A program made the position numbers and the translations under genes. The notes beneath the pieces were generated by a model. The model was not told the origin of the DNA. It searched no databases and saw only the letters and a program-made list of their open reading frames with translations. Positions 25,284 through 34,470 of a stretch of 64,000 bases of DNA are shown piece after piece. The stretch is taken from contig JARBJD010000022.1 in the NCBI GenBank assembly GCA_033064195.1, positions 124,001 to 188,000 on the forward strand, given 5' to 3'. The first letter of the stretch is position 1, and every line of letters begins with the position of its first letter. The stretch comes from Blattamonas nauphoetae (taxonomy: Eukaryota > Preaxostyla > Oxymonadida).

Positions 25284-27608
25284 TTATTCCAACCACTCCA
25301 ACAGCCGCAGGGTCTGAGAGTGAACATGTGTTCCCTCGATAAAGAACCGTAACATCGTCAGGTTATCCTTCATGGCGTGGAACGAACTTGATGAATGCGT
25401 ATAATCGACTTCTTCTTTCGGCAGGAGGGGATTTTCGACAGAAGCCTCATACCCCGACGAGTCTGTATCATTGTCGTCCGTGTTTTTCTCGTATTCGTTC
25501 TCGACTGTCGTTCTTTTGCCAGTCGGATGTTTGGCTTTGTACTTGACAAGTTCAATAGCCTCGTTCATCGTGTCGACGTATCTATTCCGAGCGGCCGAGA
25601 CATAGCCAAGCGCATCCGATGTTTTGATCCAATTTCCTTCCTGCAGTTCTCTCTCCATGTCCTCATCTGCGTCCAGTTTGTGTGTCTCCTTCTTCGATTT
25701 GTTGAAGTACTTTTTGTCTTCGTGAGCGTCGTACAGAAGACACGGCCAGCATAATATACCTCCACAGCAGGCTCCAATGCAATGAAACAGGCAGCTACAG
25801 CAACCACAGGCAATACAGATCGGGGTAAGCATAACTGCAAGGAGAAGGAAGGCCAAGCACGGCCAGAAGATGATGTGGAACAAGTACCCTGACATCAGAA
25901 ACTTGTTGTTCTCTTTGACAACAGGACATCCTTCTATCTTTTTGACGGGAATCATATTTGTGTCGTTTGTTCCTGTTACTCCTTCAATGTACACACTCGT
26001 TTGGCTCCCTGAACAATACGAGCAATCAAATGAGGATGGTGTGATGATGTCTTTCCATCCGCTGCCAGCGTAAATATCGTCACCATCAGCCTTGATGATT
26101 CGGCTTCGGAAGCGGCATGTGGTGAATACAACGGAAACTCCCTCGGGATCTGCGAGGGGGGCAAAGGTCACACTGCCTCCGGGATAGGCTTTGGTCTGCC
26201 AGGCGTTGTTCCCTCCATTTCGCACAAAATATGTGCTCACAAATTTCATCGTCGATTTTGGTTTAATTGCGTCAAAAGTGATTCCTGCCCCTCTTCCATC
26301 TGTGCTACATTTGTAGTATGTCGAATTGTGCTGAATAAACTCGAATTGCCCTGAGATCCGAACGAAAACTCCCGACGATGAATAGGATTCAGGCGAGACA
26401 GCGTAAGTATCTGCATTTTCGTTGTGAAGTTCTACCAACATAATATACTCTGTCCATCCATAGAAAACAAACCCATCGTGTCCTTGCCACCCACAGATGA
26501 ACTTTGTTGTCACATCTGGTCCTATCGTCACTGTCTGGGCACCTAATGATAAAACACATGAGCCACCACTTCCGTCAACTGCTGAGCAATTCTTGAGTTT
26601 TGTTGAGGAAACATCAAGCGTTCCTGTGGGTGTGTTGAAGAAAATCGCTCGACTGTGATATCTGTAGTATTGACGCTTATGAAAAACAAATGAGCACTTC
26701 CGAATCTTCAGAGACTGGCCTTCAATCGAAACGAATTCCGTTGAGCTGTGCACTACGTAGTCATCGAACTTTACACCGTCGATTGTTACAAGCTTTGGAT
26801 TGTTGTCATTTGATGCAGTTCGTGTTGTGGTACAACTTTGAATTTCACTGTCCGATACATATGCCGAATTGACCACATTGAGATCGCCGAATATCACTCC
26901 ATTCAAAGGTGAATCTGAACAGAGAACAGAAACACGATTGATGTGCCAATCTTCGTGCGTGTGATTTCGAATGCGCACAATGTTTCCAATATCCGACACT
27001 GAGATGTTTTCAAATAAACTCCTAGAGATAAACGATTCGTGCGAGGTTCCATTCACCGTCAGTGGTTCTTTTCCAGAAACAATCAGGTTTTTCCACATAC
27101 AATCCCGAATCCAAACCAACGAAGTGTCGACCGTCTGTACCACCGATGGAAGAAGAAATATTCCATAATTGTTTTGCGAAAGTGGTGAGAAATCAATCGA
27201 ACAGAGTGTCAAAGAACTCGATTCAACCAAGAACGGTGAATCTGGAATATCATCTGCAACAAATAAAACAGAATCAACGTATCCATCCGATCCATCGCGC
27301 AGTTCAATCACTGAAGATAGACCATTCGTTGACGTCATCGTCGACGATGTCAATGAAAATGACGAATTCTGAATCCAGAATAAGGTGTCCGTTTGTGGTA
27401 GTGAGAGAAAGACAACTCCATCGTTCCCTTTCACAGAAATTCTTGTATCAACAATTCTCATTGTTCTGTCTACCACCGAATTTGCTAAGAGATCAATAGT
27501 GGTGTTGTGTGGGAGAGCATGTGAAATGCTGGGTGTGATAAATTGTGAAGGGGACGACAAAGAGTGGCATAGTGTGTGGAGGAACGTGTACAAGAACAAG
27601 TACGCCAT
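25284..27608 (-). CDS. Membrane-anchored parallel beta-helix surface protein
   Basis: A single exon. The preferred start is the ATG at 27608 (774 residues) because it opens directly into a signal peptide, MAYLFLYTFLHTL; an in-frame ATG at 27668 would add 20 residues before it. Residues 30-570 are rich in short Ser/Thr/Asn beta rungs of the pectate-lyase-like right-handed helix type. A TM helix follows (IIFWPCLAFLLLAVML), then a striking Cys-rich juxtamembrane stretch (CIACGCCSCLFHCIGACCGG) that may be palmitoylated. The acidic cytoplasmic tail of about 150 residues carries Asp/Ser runs. Topology is type I: extracellular helix, intracellular tail. It lies 126 bp downstream of the next beta-helix gene on the same strand. 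Likely a cell-surface or adhesion protein; ligand unknown. Confidence 0.85.
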   Translation of the reverse strand: MAYLFLYTFLHTLCHSLSSPSQFITPSISHALPHNTTIDLLANSVVDRTMRIVDTRISVKGNDGVVFLSLPQTDTLFWIQNSSFSLTSSTMTSTNGLSSVIELRDGSDGYVDSVLFVADDIPDSPFLVESSSLTLCSIDFSPLSQNNYGIFLLPSVVQTVDTSLVWIRDCMWKNLIVSGKEPLTVNGTSHESFISRSLFENISVSDIGNIVRIRNHTHEDWHINRVSVLCSDSPLNGVIFGDLNVVNSAYVSDSEIQSCTTTRTASNDNNPKLVTIDGVKFDDYVVHSSTEFVSIEGQSLKIRKCSFVFHKRQYYRYHSRAIFFNTPTGTLDVSSTKLKNCSAVDGSGGSCVLSLGAQTVTIGPDVTTKFICGWQGHDGFVFYGWTEYIMLVELHNENADTYAVSPESYSSSGVFVRISGQFEFIQHNSTYYKCSTDGRGAGITFDAIKPKSTMKFVSTYFVRNGGNNAWQTKAYPGGSVTFAPLADPEGVSVVFTTCRFRSRIIKADGDDIYAGSGWKDIITPSSFDCSYCSGSQTSVYIEGVTGTNDTNMIPVKKIEGCPVVKENNKFLMSGYLFHIIFWPCLAFLLLAVMLTPICIACGCCSCLFHCIGACCGGILCWPCLLYDAHEDKKYFNKSKKETHKLDADEDMERELQEGNWIKTSDALGYVSAARNRYVDTMNEAIELVKYKAKHPTGKRTTVENEYEKNTDDNDTDSSGYEASVENPLLPKEEVDYTHSSSSFHAMKDNLTMLRFFIEGTHVHSQTLRLLEWLE

Positions 27609-27734
27609 GATGAATCTTGAAACTGGATCTTCCCACAGTTTGATGGTACTCAGTGGCTCACCAAACATACATGCCTTTTGATACTTAGAATAAGTATTCG
27701 ATATTCATTCAAAAAAGTGGATCTTTAAACACAA

Positions 27735-30700
27735 TCAACTATTTGATCGAGTGACACCTAATTTGCTAAGAGAAAATTTTGTTCCAAAACGGCTAATAGA
27801 AGGAACAATCGATCCGTGAACGACATGCACAGCGTTTGGTGACGATCCAGTTGGGTGGAGAACTTTCCGACCAAGGTCAAGTTTTGGGACACCTCGATCG
27901 TCTCGTGTGTAAGGTGGGAGGGTGGGAGAATACTGCTCAAAGTGAGAGTTCTCAAACTTCACCCTCGCCAGTCTCTCCCCAAGTGCAATCGACAGCCACC
28001 CACTCACTCCTCCAGCCAGAGTGCCGTTCTTCTGTGTTGCTGAATGTAGAAACAGACATGACGTGATCGTAACAGAATGTCTATTTGTGACTGAAACTGC
28101 CGATGACAGACCAATCAGAAGAGCTGGGCCGACAATCGACCCTGCTCGCGAATAGCTCCCACAATTCTCAAAGACACACTCTTGGAGAGAGATCTCGAGG
28201 GGTGGGGAGTACAACGAAATGAGAGAATGGATGGTTGATAAGGATGGCGATGACACGGTTTGTTTCGTGTTGAGAAAAGAACATCTTTTGAAAGTGAATG
28301 AAGAATCGGGGAATGTTGAGTTGAAAAGGACGAGGGGGGCGTTGAGTGTTGTGGTGTTCTTTACGAACGTGTCTGTCACAATGAACTCAAGCTTGTCGCG
28401 AGTACTTTGTGCAAGAAGAATACTTACTCCCTCCTCGAAATAAACTTGGCTAATATCAAAATGTTTGATCACAACCAGTCCGCCTGTAGCATTCAGAAGC
28501 GACATCGACACAGTTTGAGATTCCTGGTTGACGATCGAAACAGCATTGACAACGAAAATTCCTTGTCCACCGACGACACAAAGTGGAGGAAGAGGAGACG
28601 CAGAGACTCGGAACGATGGGAGAGCAACTTTCAGTTTTGTCAAAGTCACGTTTCCGAGCCATGAAGTAACAATTGCACGATTGCGCAAATCTTTACTTAT
28701 CAGTGATGATTCTACAGTGAGAGTGCAGAAATCATTCTCGTTCTTTCCCATAATCACGAGGAACTCTCTTCCAGTCTCGATTTGAGATCCAACACATGCC
28801 TCTCCGTCCACCACAACAGTTCTCCACAGTTGAGGATCGGGAGGATAAGCAGTGGCCTTCCACCCGACACCCAGTGTCTGGCAGGGCGCTTCCTCCGTCC
28901 CACACAACTTGTCTTCCAAGCTCCCGTTTCTGTTGAGGTATATTTTCACGGTTGGGATGTGAGGGATGGTGAAGAGCACGTTTGGATGGACAACAATTGC
29001 GTCTCGATTCCAGCTGATCATTGTGTCGATCTGATATGTCGTTTTCCAATCGAGACGTGTTCCTGGGCCCACTCGAATGTCATAGCCAGTGCCATCTGTC
29101 GCATTGTTGATGATCATTTCGAACTCCTTTCCTGTCGAGAGTCGAGCAGTGAAGGATTGGCCAGTTGGGAGTTTGTCTCCTTTCACAAACACTCGGATTT
29201 GGTCGAACGAGAACATGATGTGATCTGCCGAAGCGCTGAATACTTGCGGTGCCCAGGGGACAGTGAAAGTGATCACGCCATCGAGATACGTGTGAACCAG
29301 CTCGCTGTTCAATGTTAGAATTCGGTATTCTTCCTCAAAATCCAAGATCCCAACTGGTCCAGCATTAATTTCCACAATTCCCGATGTCTGATTTGTAAAG
29401 TGGACTGAAGTTGTGATCTGTCCTTCCGACGGATCTCTGACCTTCTCAATGACCATCTTATACTCTCCAACTTCCATCCGTTCCGTGACAAGAGTGATGA
29501 TAATGTTTGTCGGGTTCCATTTCAGATTAATTGCGTTGGAATTGAGCAATGTCGGGCCTGGTGGTGATATGAACGTCATACCACTGCAAATGATGTACTC
29601 TGAGGTGTTCCGAACGCTCACAAGAGATGTCAAAGTGTAGCTTGTGTTGAACTGCATCTCGCCTGGCAAACCTGCTTTGATATCGACTGATCTTCCTGTT
29701 TCAGTTGTTTGGAAAGTAACCAAGAAGTAATCTTCAAACTCCGCCAACTTGAGAAGGAACTCCTCTTCTTCGTGAGGGAAGTAATCTCCATAGAAGTTGA
29801 CTGTGAAATGGACGAATGAGCTGGCTGCGAGAGTGCTATCGATGAAGTCGACACGAGGTGGCTTCGGAAGATCGATGACAAGACCGGCGTTGATCAGGAT
29901 TGACTGGGTTGGGTCGTTCGCTGTGATGATTGTGTATTCCTTTCCGCTTTCCAAACATGTTGGTGTTTGTGTGAAATCTGCAGCGAACTCTCCCTTCCAC
30001 ACGCCTTCTTCAATCTCTTCCAGAAGACTTTTGACGGTGACTTGGGTTCCGTCACTGTCTGCGACAACGAGTGTGAGAACCTGTTCCTTCATTCGGACTC
30101 CTCCGAAGTGAATAATTGCGAGATGGCCTTGGAATGAGATCCGAGTGGAGATTGTCTCGATTCGAGCTGGTTCGATGGGAGTGATGAATGTGTTCCGCGT
30201 CTTCTCCACAAGAATTGACTCTGTCTCTTCCTCTGCGACCATCTGTTGGACAGTGTATTTCATTCCGTACTTCAGATCCGCATCGACGAGTGGGTAAAAC
30301 GTAAATCCACGCGCCGCCGTCAACTCCGAATCAGTTGTGACTTCGAGTGTCGTTGTGTGGCCAGGGAGTGGCGGGTTTTCCACTGACTCCCCACTCAGAT
30401 GGAGAGTGTATGTCTTCCCTTCTCCCAACACTCGTCCTGTCAATGAAAGAACGGTCGAGTTCAGACCAACCAGAGGAGCTGAATTGATACCCGTCATGCG
30501 AGGTGGTTCTTCTGGAGTTGTGAAGAACAGGCCACTGTGTTGGAGGACTGTTGACCCCGTCGAGTTTTCCACTTTCACAATTTCATACTTCGTTGAATAG
30601 TCCAGATCTGCATTGCCGTCGAGGGAGAATATTGTCGCTGTCATTTTTCCTGACGTCGGAACATCGAACGATGCTGCGCCAACCAGCCTGATGTTTGTCG

Positions 30701-33623
30701 TGTTGAAGACGACGAGTGTGTATTTTCGTCCGAAGACCATCTGTCGTGAAGAGAGTTCGAGCGTTGCGATTTTCTGTTCCGCGTCGAGCGTCACAGCTTC
30801 CGCACAGTTTGTCAATCTCTCTGGTTCCACCGGAGTTGTGAAAGATGTCTTGACAAACAGGATTGCTGTTGTTGATGTCGATTTGGTGAATGATGTTACA
30901 TTGTACGTCGATCCATAAAATAGCTCGGCGTCTTCGAGAGGATACAGCGTCGCGGTCCACGATGAGAGTGTTGTGTTACTTGTTCGTGACATTGTTCTGA
31001 CAACGACATGTGGTGTAGTTGAACCCTGCCGAGTGAAAGTAACATTGTACGCAGACTCGGTCAACACTCGCCCTTTCACTGTCAGTGTGATGTCATCGCT
31101 GCGAGCGACTCGAGTGACGCTAACAAGTCGAGGTGGTTCAGCTCGAGTTGTGAATGTTCCAGAGTCCACCTGCAGTGACGTGCTTGATGTTGAAGTTGTG
31201 AATTTTGAGATTTTGTAAGTCGTCGCATAGTTCAGATCGTTTGTGGACAACGAGAAGAGTGTCGCGGTCCAGTTTGACATCGTTGTCGACGAGTATGGGC
31301 TTAATTGCACCATCCTCGAGTGTGATCCACTCGTCGCGGTGAATGTAATGTTATAAGTACTGGCTGAGAAGACTCTTCCGCTCATTGAAATCTTGACCGT
31401 GTCGGTGTCTGTATTGTAACTTGTCACGCTCACCATTCGTGTTGGTTCAGAAGGCAATGTGAAACTGATCCCCGATTTCTGAAACAGTTTCGTCCCAGAA
31501 CTAGTCACATTCGTCAGAGTGCATTTCGTTCCGTACGACGCAACTGCCGAAGACGAAGGATACAAAGTCATGGTGGATGTGTACTTCGTTGACGATGATC
31601 GAGAGAGCGATAATCTGATGCTGCCCCCGCAATAAACATAAGCAACGGGTGTGGATGAAGGTAGATCAGAGCCTGTGATACTGATCAGTGCTGCGTTCGC
31701 GCCGGAAAGAGAAGAAGATGCTCCTGTGACGGCTTGCGAAGTGGCTTTGTAATCAACCATTGACCATCCCTTCATCGTGTACGACCCGCTTGGGATGACT
31801 GATGTTGAGTATTTTGTGGATGCGGTTGACGACGATGAGAATGTAAAGTGGACGAGACGATACATGCTCGATGAGAGGATCAGCATGTTCATCGTCCCGC
31901 TCACTGAAACTCCCACATCACAAGAAACAGTCGTTGTACTTCCACTTGTGCTTGTTGACAGTTCTGGCGTGACTAGAGTTTGATCAATACTCCACAGAGC
32001 GTTATTTTTATTGGTCCCATTGTTCGAGAAGTGGATGGCGCGTGAGGACGAATCAGTATCGCATCCTGTGATGGACGGGAGTGTTGACTCAATTGCTATG
32101 TCGCAGGCTGCTGATGGATTTGACGCTGTGTTGCCGCGAAATGAAAGATATTCCAAGCTAACTGTTGAATGGTAGATGAAATGCACGCCCCCACCAAATT
32201 GAGCACTGCAGCCCGAAAAAGTGGTGTTTGAGTAGTCAGATCCTGAATTTGCTCTTTCGTTCATGACGCCACCCCCACTTCGACCGGACTTGCACGTATC
32301 GAAATAGCATCGATCAACGACTACCGAGCTGGTATTGTATGCCATGATCCCCCCACCAGTGTCGGTGGTTGAGATATTTCGAAGGGATGATTTGAAGAGT
32401 GTAAATTTTTTGAAATTCCCCCAAAAACAAATTGCTCCTCCGTCGGCAGTGGTTCCGGTTGCTTTGCAGTTTTGGAAGAAAGATGTCTCGACATATAATG
32501 ATGTCGAGCCAAGGTGGATGTAAATCGCGGACCCTCCTTGGTGCGCTTCGCCAGCATTTTTCGACATCCCTGTGAACGTGCATGTTGTGACCGTGCATGT
32601 TGTATCTGAACTACCACTGAGAGAGATACTGGATGATGAGCTGGTGTAGGATTTGTTAGAATATGCGGCATTCGAGAGGGGATCAGTGATCGAATCTGAG
32701 AACGAAGAGTTGATGATTAAACAATCTGTATGGGCATTGATATCGAGGACAGTTGTTCCGTAGAAATGATTGACACCTTTTGAGAAGTCACAATTCGAGA
32801 CAATTTGCGAGATTGAGAGGGGAGACTGAGCAAATGAGATTTCGCGGAGGCTGCTCGAAGCATTTTGGAAAACAGTACTTGCATGAACTGTGTTGATTTT
32901 TAAGGACGTATTCAAGTTCAGCTCGGCATTGTCAATGCCATACGAGAATAGAGGTCCCGTCGACAGAGGAAAATGGCAATTTGTGAATTCAGAGCCGGAT
33001 AGCGAAACAGAAAGATGTGTATTTTCAACAACAGAAGGATCACAAAACATTGAATGAGAATTTGCGTCTATTGCTCTGGAGTTGAGGGTCCCAACGAGAG
33101 GTCGTAGAGTCGAACTGGTTGACGGTTTCGACTGGAAATTAACAAAAGAAAATGTTGAGGTTTGGGTCGGGTTGGACAAAATATTGAATGGTGAATAACT
33201 ATGAGTGCCTGACGAACCACAGTTGGTGATGAAAAGTGATGAGGCATCAATCGTTGCAACAAATGAATCACTGTCAACGGAAAAAAGTACTGAATTGATG
33301 GAAATTGTACTGTTCGCAAAGAGAAAGAGAAAGTTATCGAAATCTCTGGGTATTTTGGAAGATTGGAAGTGTTGAGTTCTAAAAATAGTGGTATTTTTTG
33401 GGTGTTCAGATTCATGGGTGCAGACGCAACCACAGAGATATAAAGTTTGCGAAAAGACATGGATATTCGATCCAGTGTATGTACATGGATCGTATTGGAG
33501 ATGCATCGGCGAGTTACGTGACGATAGAAGTGGTGATGTTGGTATTTGGAGTATTCTCACACCTGTATCGAGAATGGAAGGAGAAGCGAGAAGTTGAGTC
33601 AAGATGCAGAATATAATCATCAT
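27735..33623 (-). CDS. Large secreted-type beta-helix protein with tandem beta-domain repeats
   Basis: One uninterrupted frame of 1,962 residues. The ATG at 33623 begins MMIIFCILTQLLASPS, a signal peptide. Residues about 80-560 form a right-handed beta-helix region with many GG-rich turns (GGAICFWGNF, GGGIMAYN, SGGGVMNE), like polymorphic-outer-membrane-protein or adhesin repeats. Residues about 600-1500 hold eight or nine tandem domains of roughly 90-130 residues. Each opens with a Pro-Pro/Glu-Pro-x-Arg hinge (EPTRMVSV, EPPRLVSV, EPERLTNC, EPPRMTGI, EPARIETI, KPPRVDFI) and contains a YxxTYxI-type strand. A second helix-like region closes the protein. There is no TM segment, so it may be released or held by a partner, possibly the anchored protein encoded next door. 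Probable surface coat or adhesin. Confidence 0.88.
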   Translation of the reverse strand: MMIIFCILTQLLASPSILDTGVRILQIPTSPLLSSRNSPMHLQYDPCTYTGSNIHVFSQTLYLCGCVCTHESEHPKNTTIFRTQHFQSSKIPRDFDNFLFLFANSTISINSVLFSVDSDSFVATIDASSLFITNCGSSGTHSYSPFNILSNPTQTSTFSFVNFQSKPSTSSTLRPLVGTLNSRAIDANSHSMFCDPSVVENTHLSVSLSGSEFTNCHFPLSTGPLFSYGIDNAELNLNTSLKINTVHASTVFQNASSSLREISFAQSPLSISQIVSNCDFSKGVNHFYGTTVLDINAHTDCLIINSSFSDSITDPLSNAAYSNKSYTSSSSSISLSGSSDTTCTVTTCTFTGMSKNAGEAHQGGSAIYIHLGSTSLYVETSFFQNCKATGTTADGGAICFWGNFKKFTLFKSSLRNISTTDTGGGIMAYNTSSVVVDRCYFDTCKSGRSGGGVMNERANSGSDYSNTTFSGCSAQFGGGVHFIYHSTVSLEYLSFRGNTASNPSAACDIAIESTLPSITGCDTDSSSRAIHFSNNGTNKNNALWSIDQTLVTPELSTSTSGSTTTVSCDVGVSVSGTMNMLILSSSMYRLVHFTFSSSSTASTKYSTSVIPSGSYTMKGWSMVDYKATSQAVTGASSSLSGANAALISITGSDLPSSTPVAYVYCGGSIRLSLSRSSSTKYTSTMTLYPSSSAVASYGTKCTLTNVTSSGTKLFQKSGISFTLPSEPTRMVSVTSYNTDTDTVKISMSGRVFSASTYNITFTATSGSHSRMVQLSPYSSTTMSNWTATLFSLSTNDLNYATTYKISKFTTSTSSTSLQVDSGTFTTRAEPPRLVSVTRVARSDDITLTVKGRVLTESAYNVTFTRQGSTTPHVVVRTMSRTSNTTLSSWTATLYPLEDAELFYGSTYNVTSFTKSTSTTAILFVKTSFTTPVEPERLTNCAEAVTLDAEQKIATLELSSRQMVFGRKYTLVVFNTTNIRLVGAASFDVPTSGKMTATIFSLDGNADLDYSTKYEIVKVENSTGSTVLQHSGLFFTTPEEPPRMTGINSAPLVGLNSTVLSLTGRVLGEGKTYTLHLSGESVENPPLPGHTTTLEVTTDSELTAARGFTFYPLVDADLKYGMKYTVQQMVAEEETESILVEKTRNTFITPIEPARIETISTRISFQGHLAIIHFGGVRMKEQVLTLVVADSDGTQVTVKSLLEEIEEGVWKGEFAADFTQTPTCLESGKEYTIITANDPTQSILINAGLVIDLPKPPRVDFIDSTLAASSFVHFTVNFYGDYFPHEEEEFLLKLAEFEDYFLVTFQTTETGRSVDIKAGLPGEMQFNTSYTLTSLVSVRNTSEYIICSGMTFISPPGPTLLNSNAINLKWNPTNIIITLVTERMEVGEYKMVIEKVRDPSEGQITTSVHFTNQTSGIVEINAGPVGILDFEEEYRILTLNSELVHTYLDGVITFTVPWAPQVFSASADHIMFSFDQIRVFVKGDKLPTGQSFTARLSTGKEFEMIINNATDGTGYDIRVGPGTRLDWKTTYQIDTMISWNRDAIVVHPNVLFTIPHIPTVKIYLNRNGSLEDKLCGTEEAPCQTLGVGWKATAYPPDPQLWRTVVVDGEACVGSQIETGREFLVIMGKNENDFCTLTVESSLISKDLRNRAIVTSWLGNVTLTKLKVALPSFRVSASPLPPLCVVGGQGIFVVNAVSIVNQESQTVSMSLLNATGGLVVIKHFDISQVYFEEGVSILLAQSTRDKLEFIVTDTFVKNTTTLNAPLVLFNSTFPDSSFTFKRCSFLNTKQTVSSPSLSTIHSLISLYSPPLEISLQECVFENCGSYSRAGSIVGPALLIGLSSAVSVTNRHSVTITSCLFLHSATQKNGTLAGGVSGWLSIALGERLARVKFENSHFEQYSPTLPPYTRDDRGVPKLDLGRKVLHPTGSSPNAVHVVHGSIVPSISRFGTKFSLSKLGVTRSNS

Positions 33624-33710
33624 GAAAGTACAGCGATGCTCCCAGAAAAATGAGAAAGTGATCTAAGGATCATTAAATATTGACATGTAGCAGGAAAAAC
33701 TGAAGACGAA
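33624..33710. promoter_or_regulatory. 87-bp divergent intergenic region
   Basis: Only 87 bp separate the minus-strand ATG of the 1,962-residue surface protein (33623) from the plus-strand ATG at 33711. Both promoters must lie here or inside the coding regions. No obvious TATA or repeated motif is seen. Confidence 0.5.
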
Positions 33711-34322
33711 ATGAGCAAAAGAGAGCCCAAAAATAGCCTTAAGTCTTCTCGTATTACACCAAAGAAGGATTTATCTCATGTTCAAGGAAGGGATGAAGGA
33801 GAAAATGAGTTCTCGCTTTTCAGCGAATCGTTCTTTCCTTCATTAACTCGTCCTCAACACTCTACTCCTCAAAATGACGAACCACTTGCAGAGAAGCGAC
33901 CCAAATTTGCTCTCAACATTCCTAGCTTTCCTCCTCAGACACTTTCTTCGACAACTCAAGAACCAAATGTTTATCCTTCAAATCAATCAATTAAAGTCGA
34001 ACAGGTAGATGAAATTTCAACACCTGTCGTTTTTGCGGAGCACCGTCAAGCCAAAAAGGCTTTGGTAACTGGACAACACCATCATGGAAAACACAGTCCA
34101 ATGAATCTTGATGAGAGGGAAATATCGATCGTCAATCCTCAAGATTCTGATATCAACCCTCTCCTCTTTTCATCCGTTCAGAAATCCGTGGAGGAGCTGA
34201 CCAAACGCTATGATCTCATCGATGACAGTTTCCGCTCATTACAAGAAGAAACGATCGTTGTCAATGCACGACTGTGCTGCCTATGGAATCCACTGAAAGC
34301 AGAGACAAAAATAGGGGTCTAA
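33711..34322 (+). CDS. Hypothetical 203-residue protein
   Basis: The ATG at 33711 (MSKREPKNSLKSSRITPKK) opens a basic, low-complexity N-terminal half rich in Pro/Ser. A more ordered C-terminal part follows, from about residue 140 (SVQKSVEELTKRYDLIDDSF), likely helical or a short coiled coil. There is no signal peptide or membrane segment. The basic N-terminus and the KR/KKR clusters could act in the nucleus, but this is weak. The last dozen codons look less conserved in style, so a short 3' intron is possible. No family recognised. Confidence 0.5.
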   Translation: MSKREPKNSLKSSRITPKKDLSHVQGRDEGENEFSLFSESFFPSLTRPQHSTPQNDEPLAEKRPKFALNIPSFPPQTLSSTTQEPNVYPSNQSIKVEQVDEISTPVVFAEHRQAKKALVTGQHHHGKHSPMNLDEREISIVNPQDSDINPLLFSSVQKSVEELTKRYDLIDDSFRSLQEETIVVNARLCCLWNPLKAETKIGV

Positions 34323-34470
34323 CCCAGCCTTCTTCCACTGTTTATTCATCGAAGGCAGCACTTCACAAAAGCCGTTCAGTTGTTTATCCGGTTAACTCAT
34401 TCATTTGATTTAACAAAAAAGAAAGATAGTGTTTTGTGAAATAAGAAACAGTTTATAAATGCCGAAATCA

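Noticed and set aside
27609-27668. Upstream ATG (27668) as start of the anchored beta-helix protein
   Set aside because: The ATG at 27608 opens directly into a signal peptide; the 20 extra residues would bury it.
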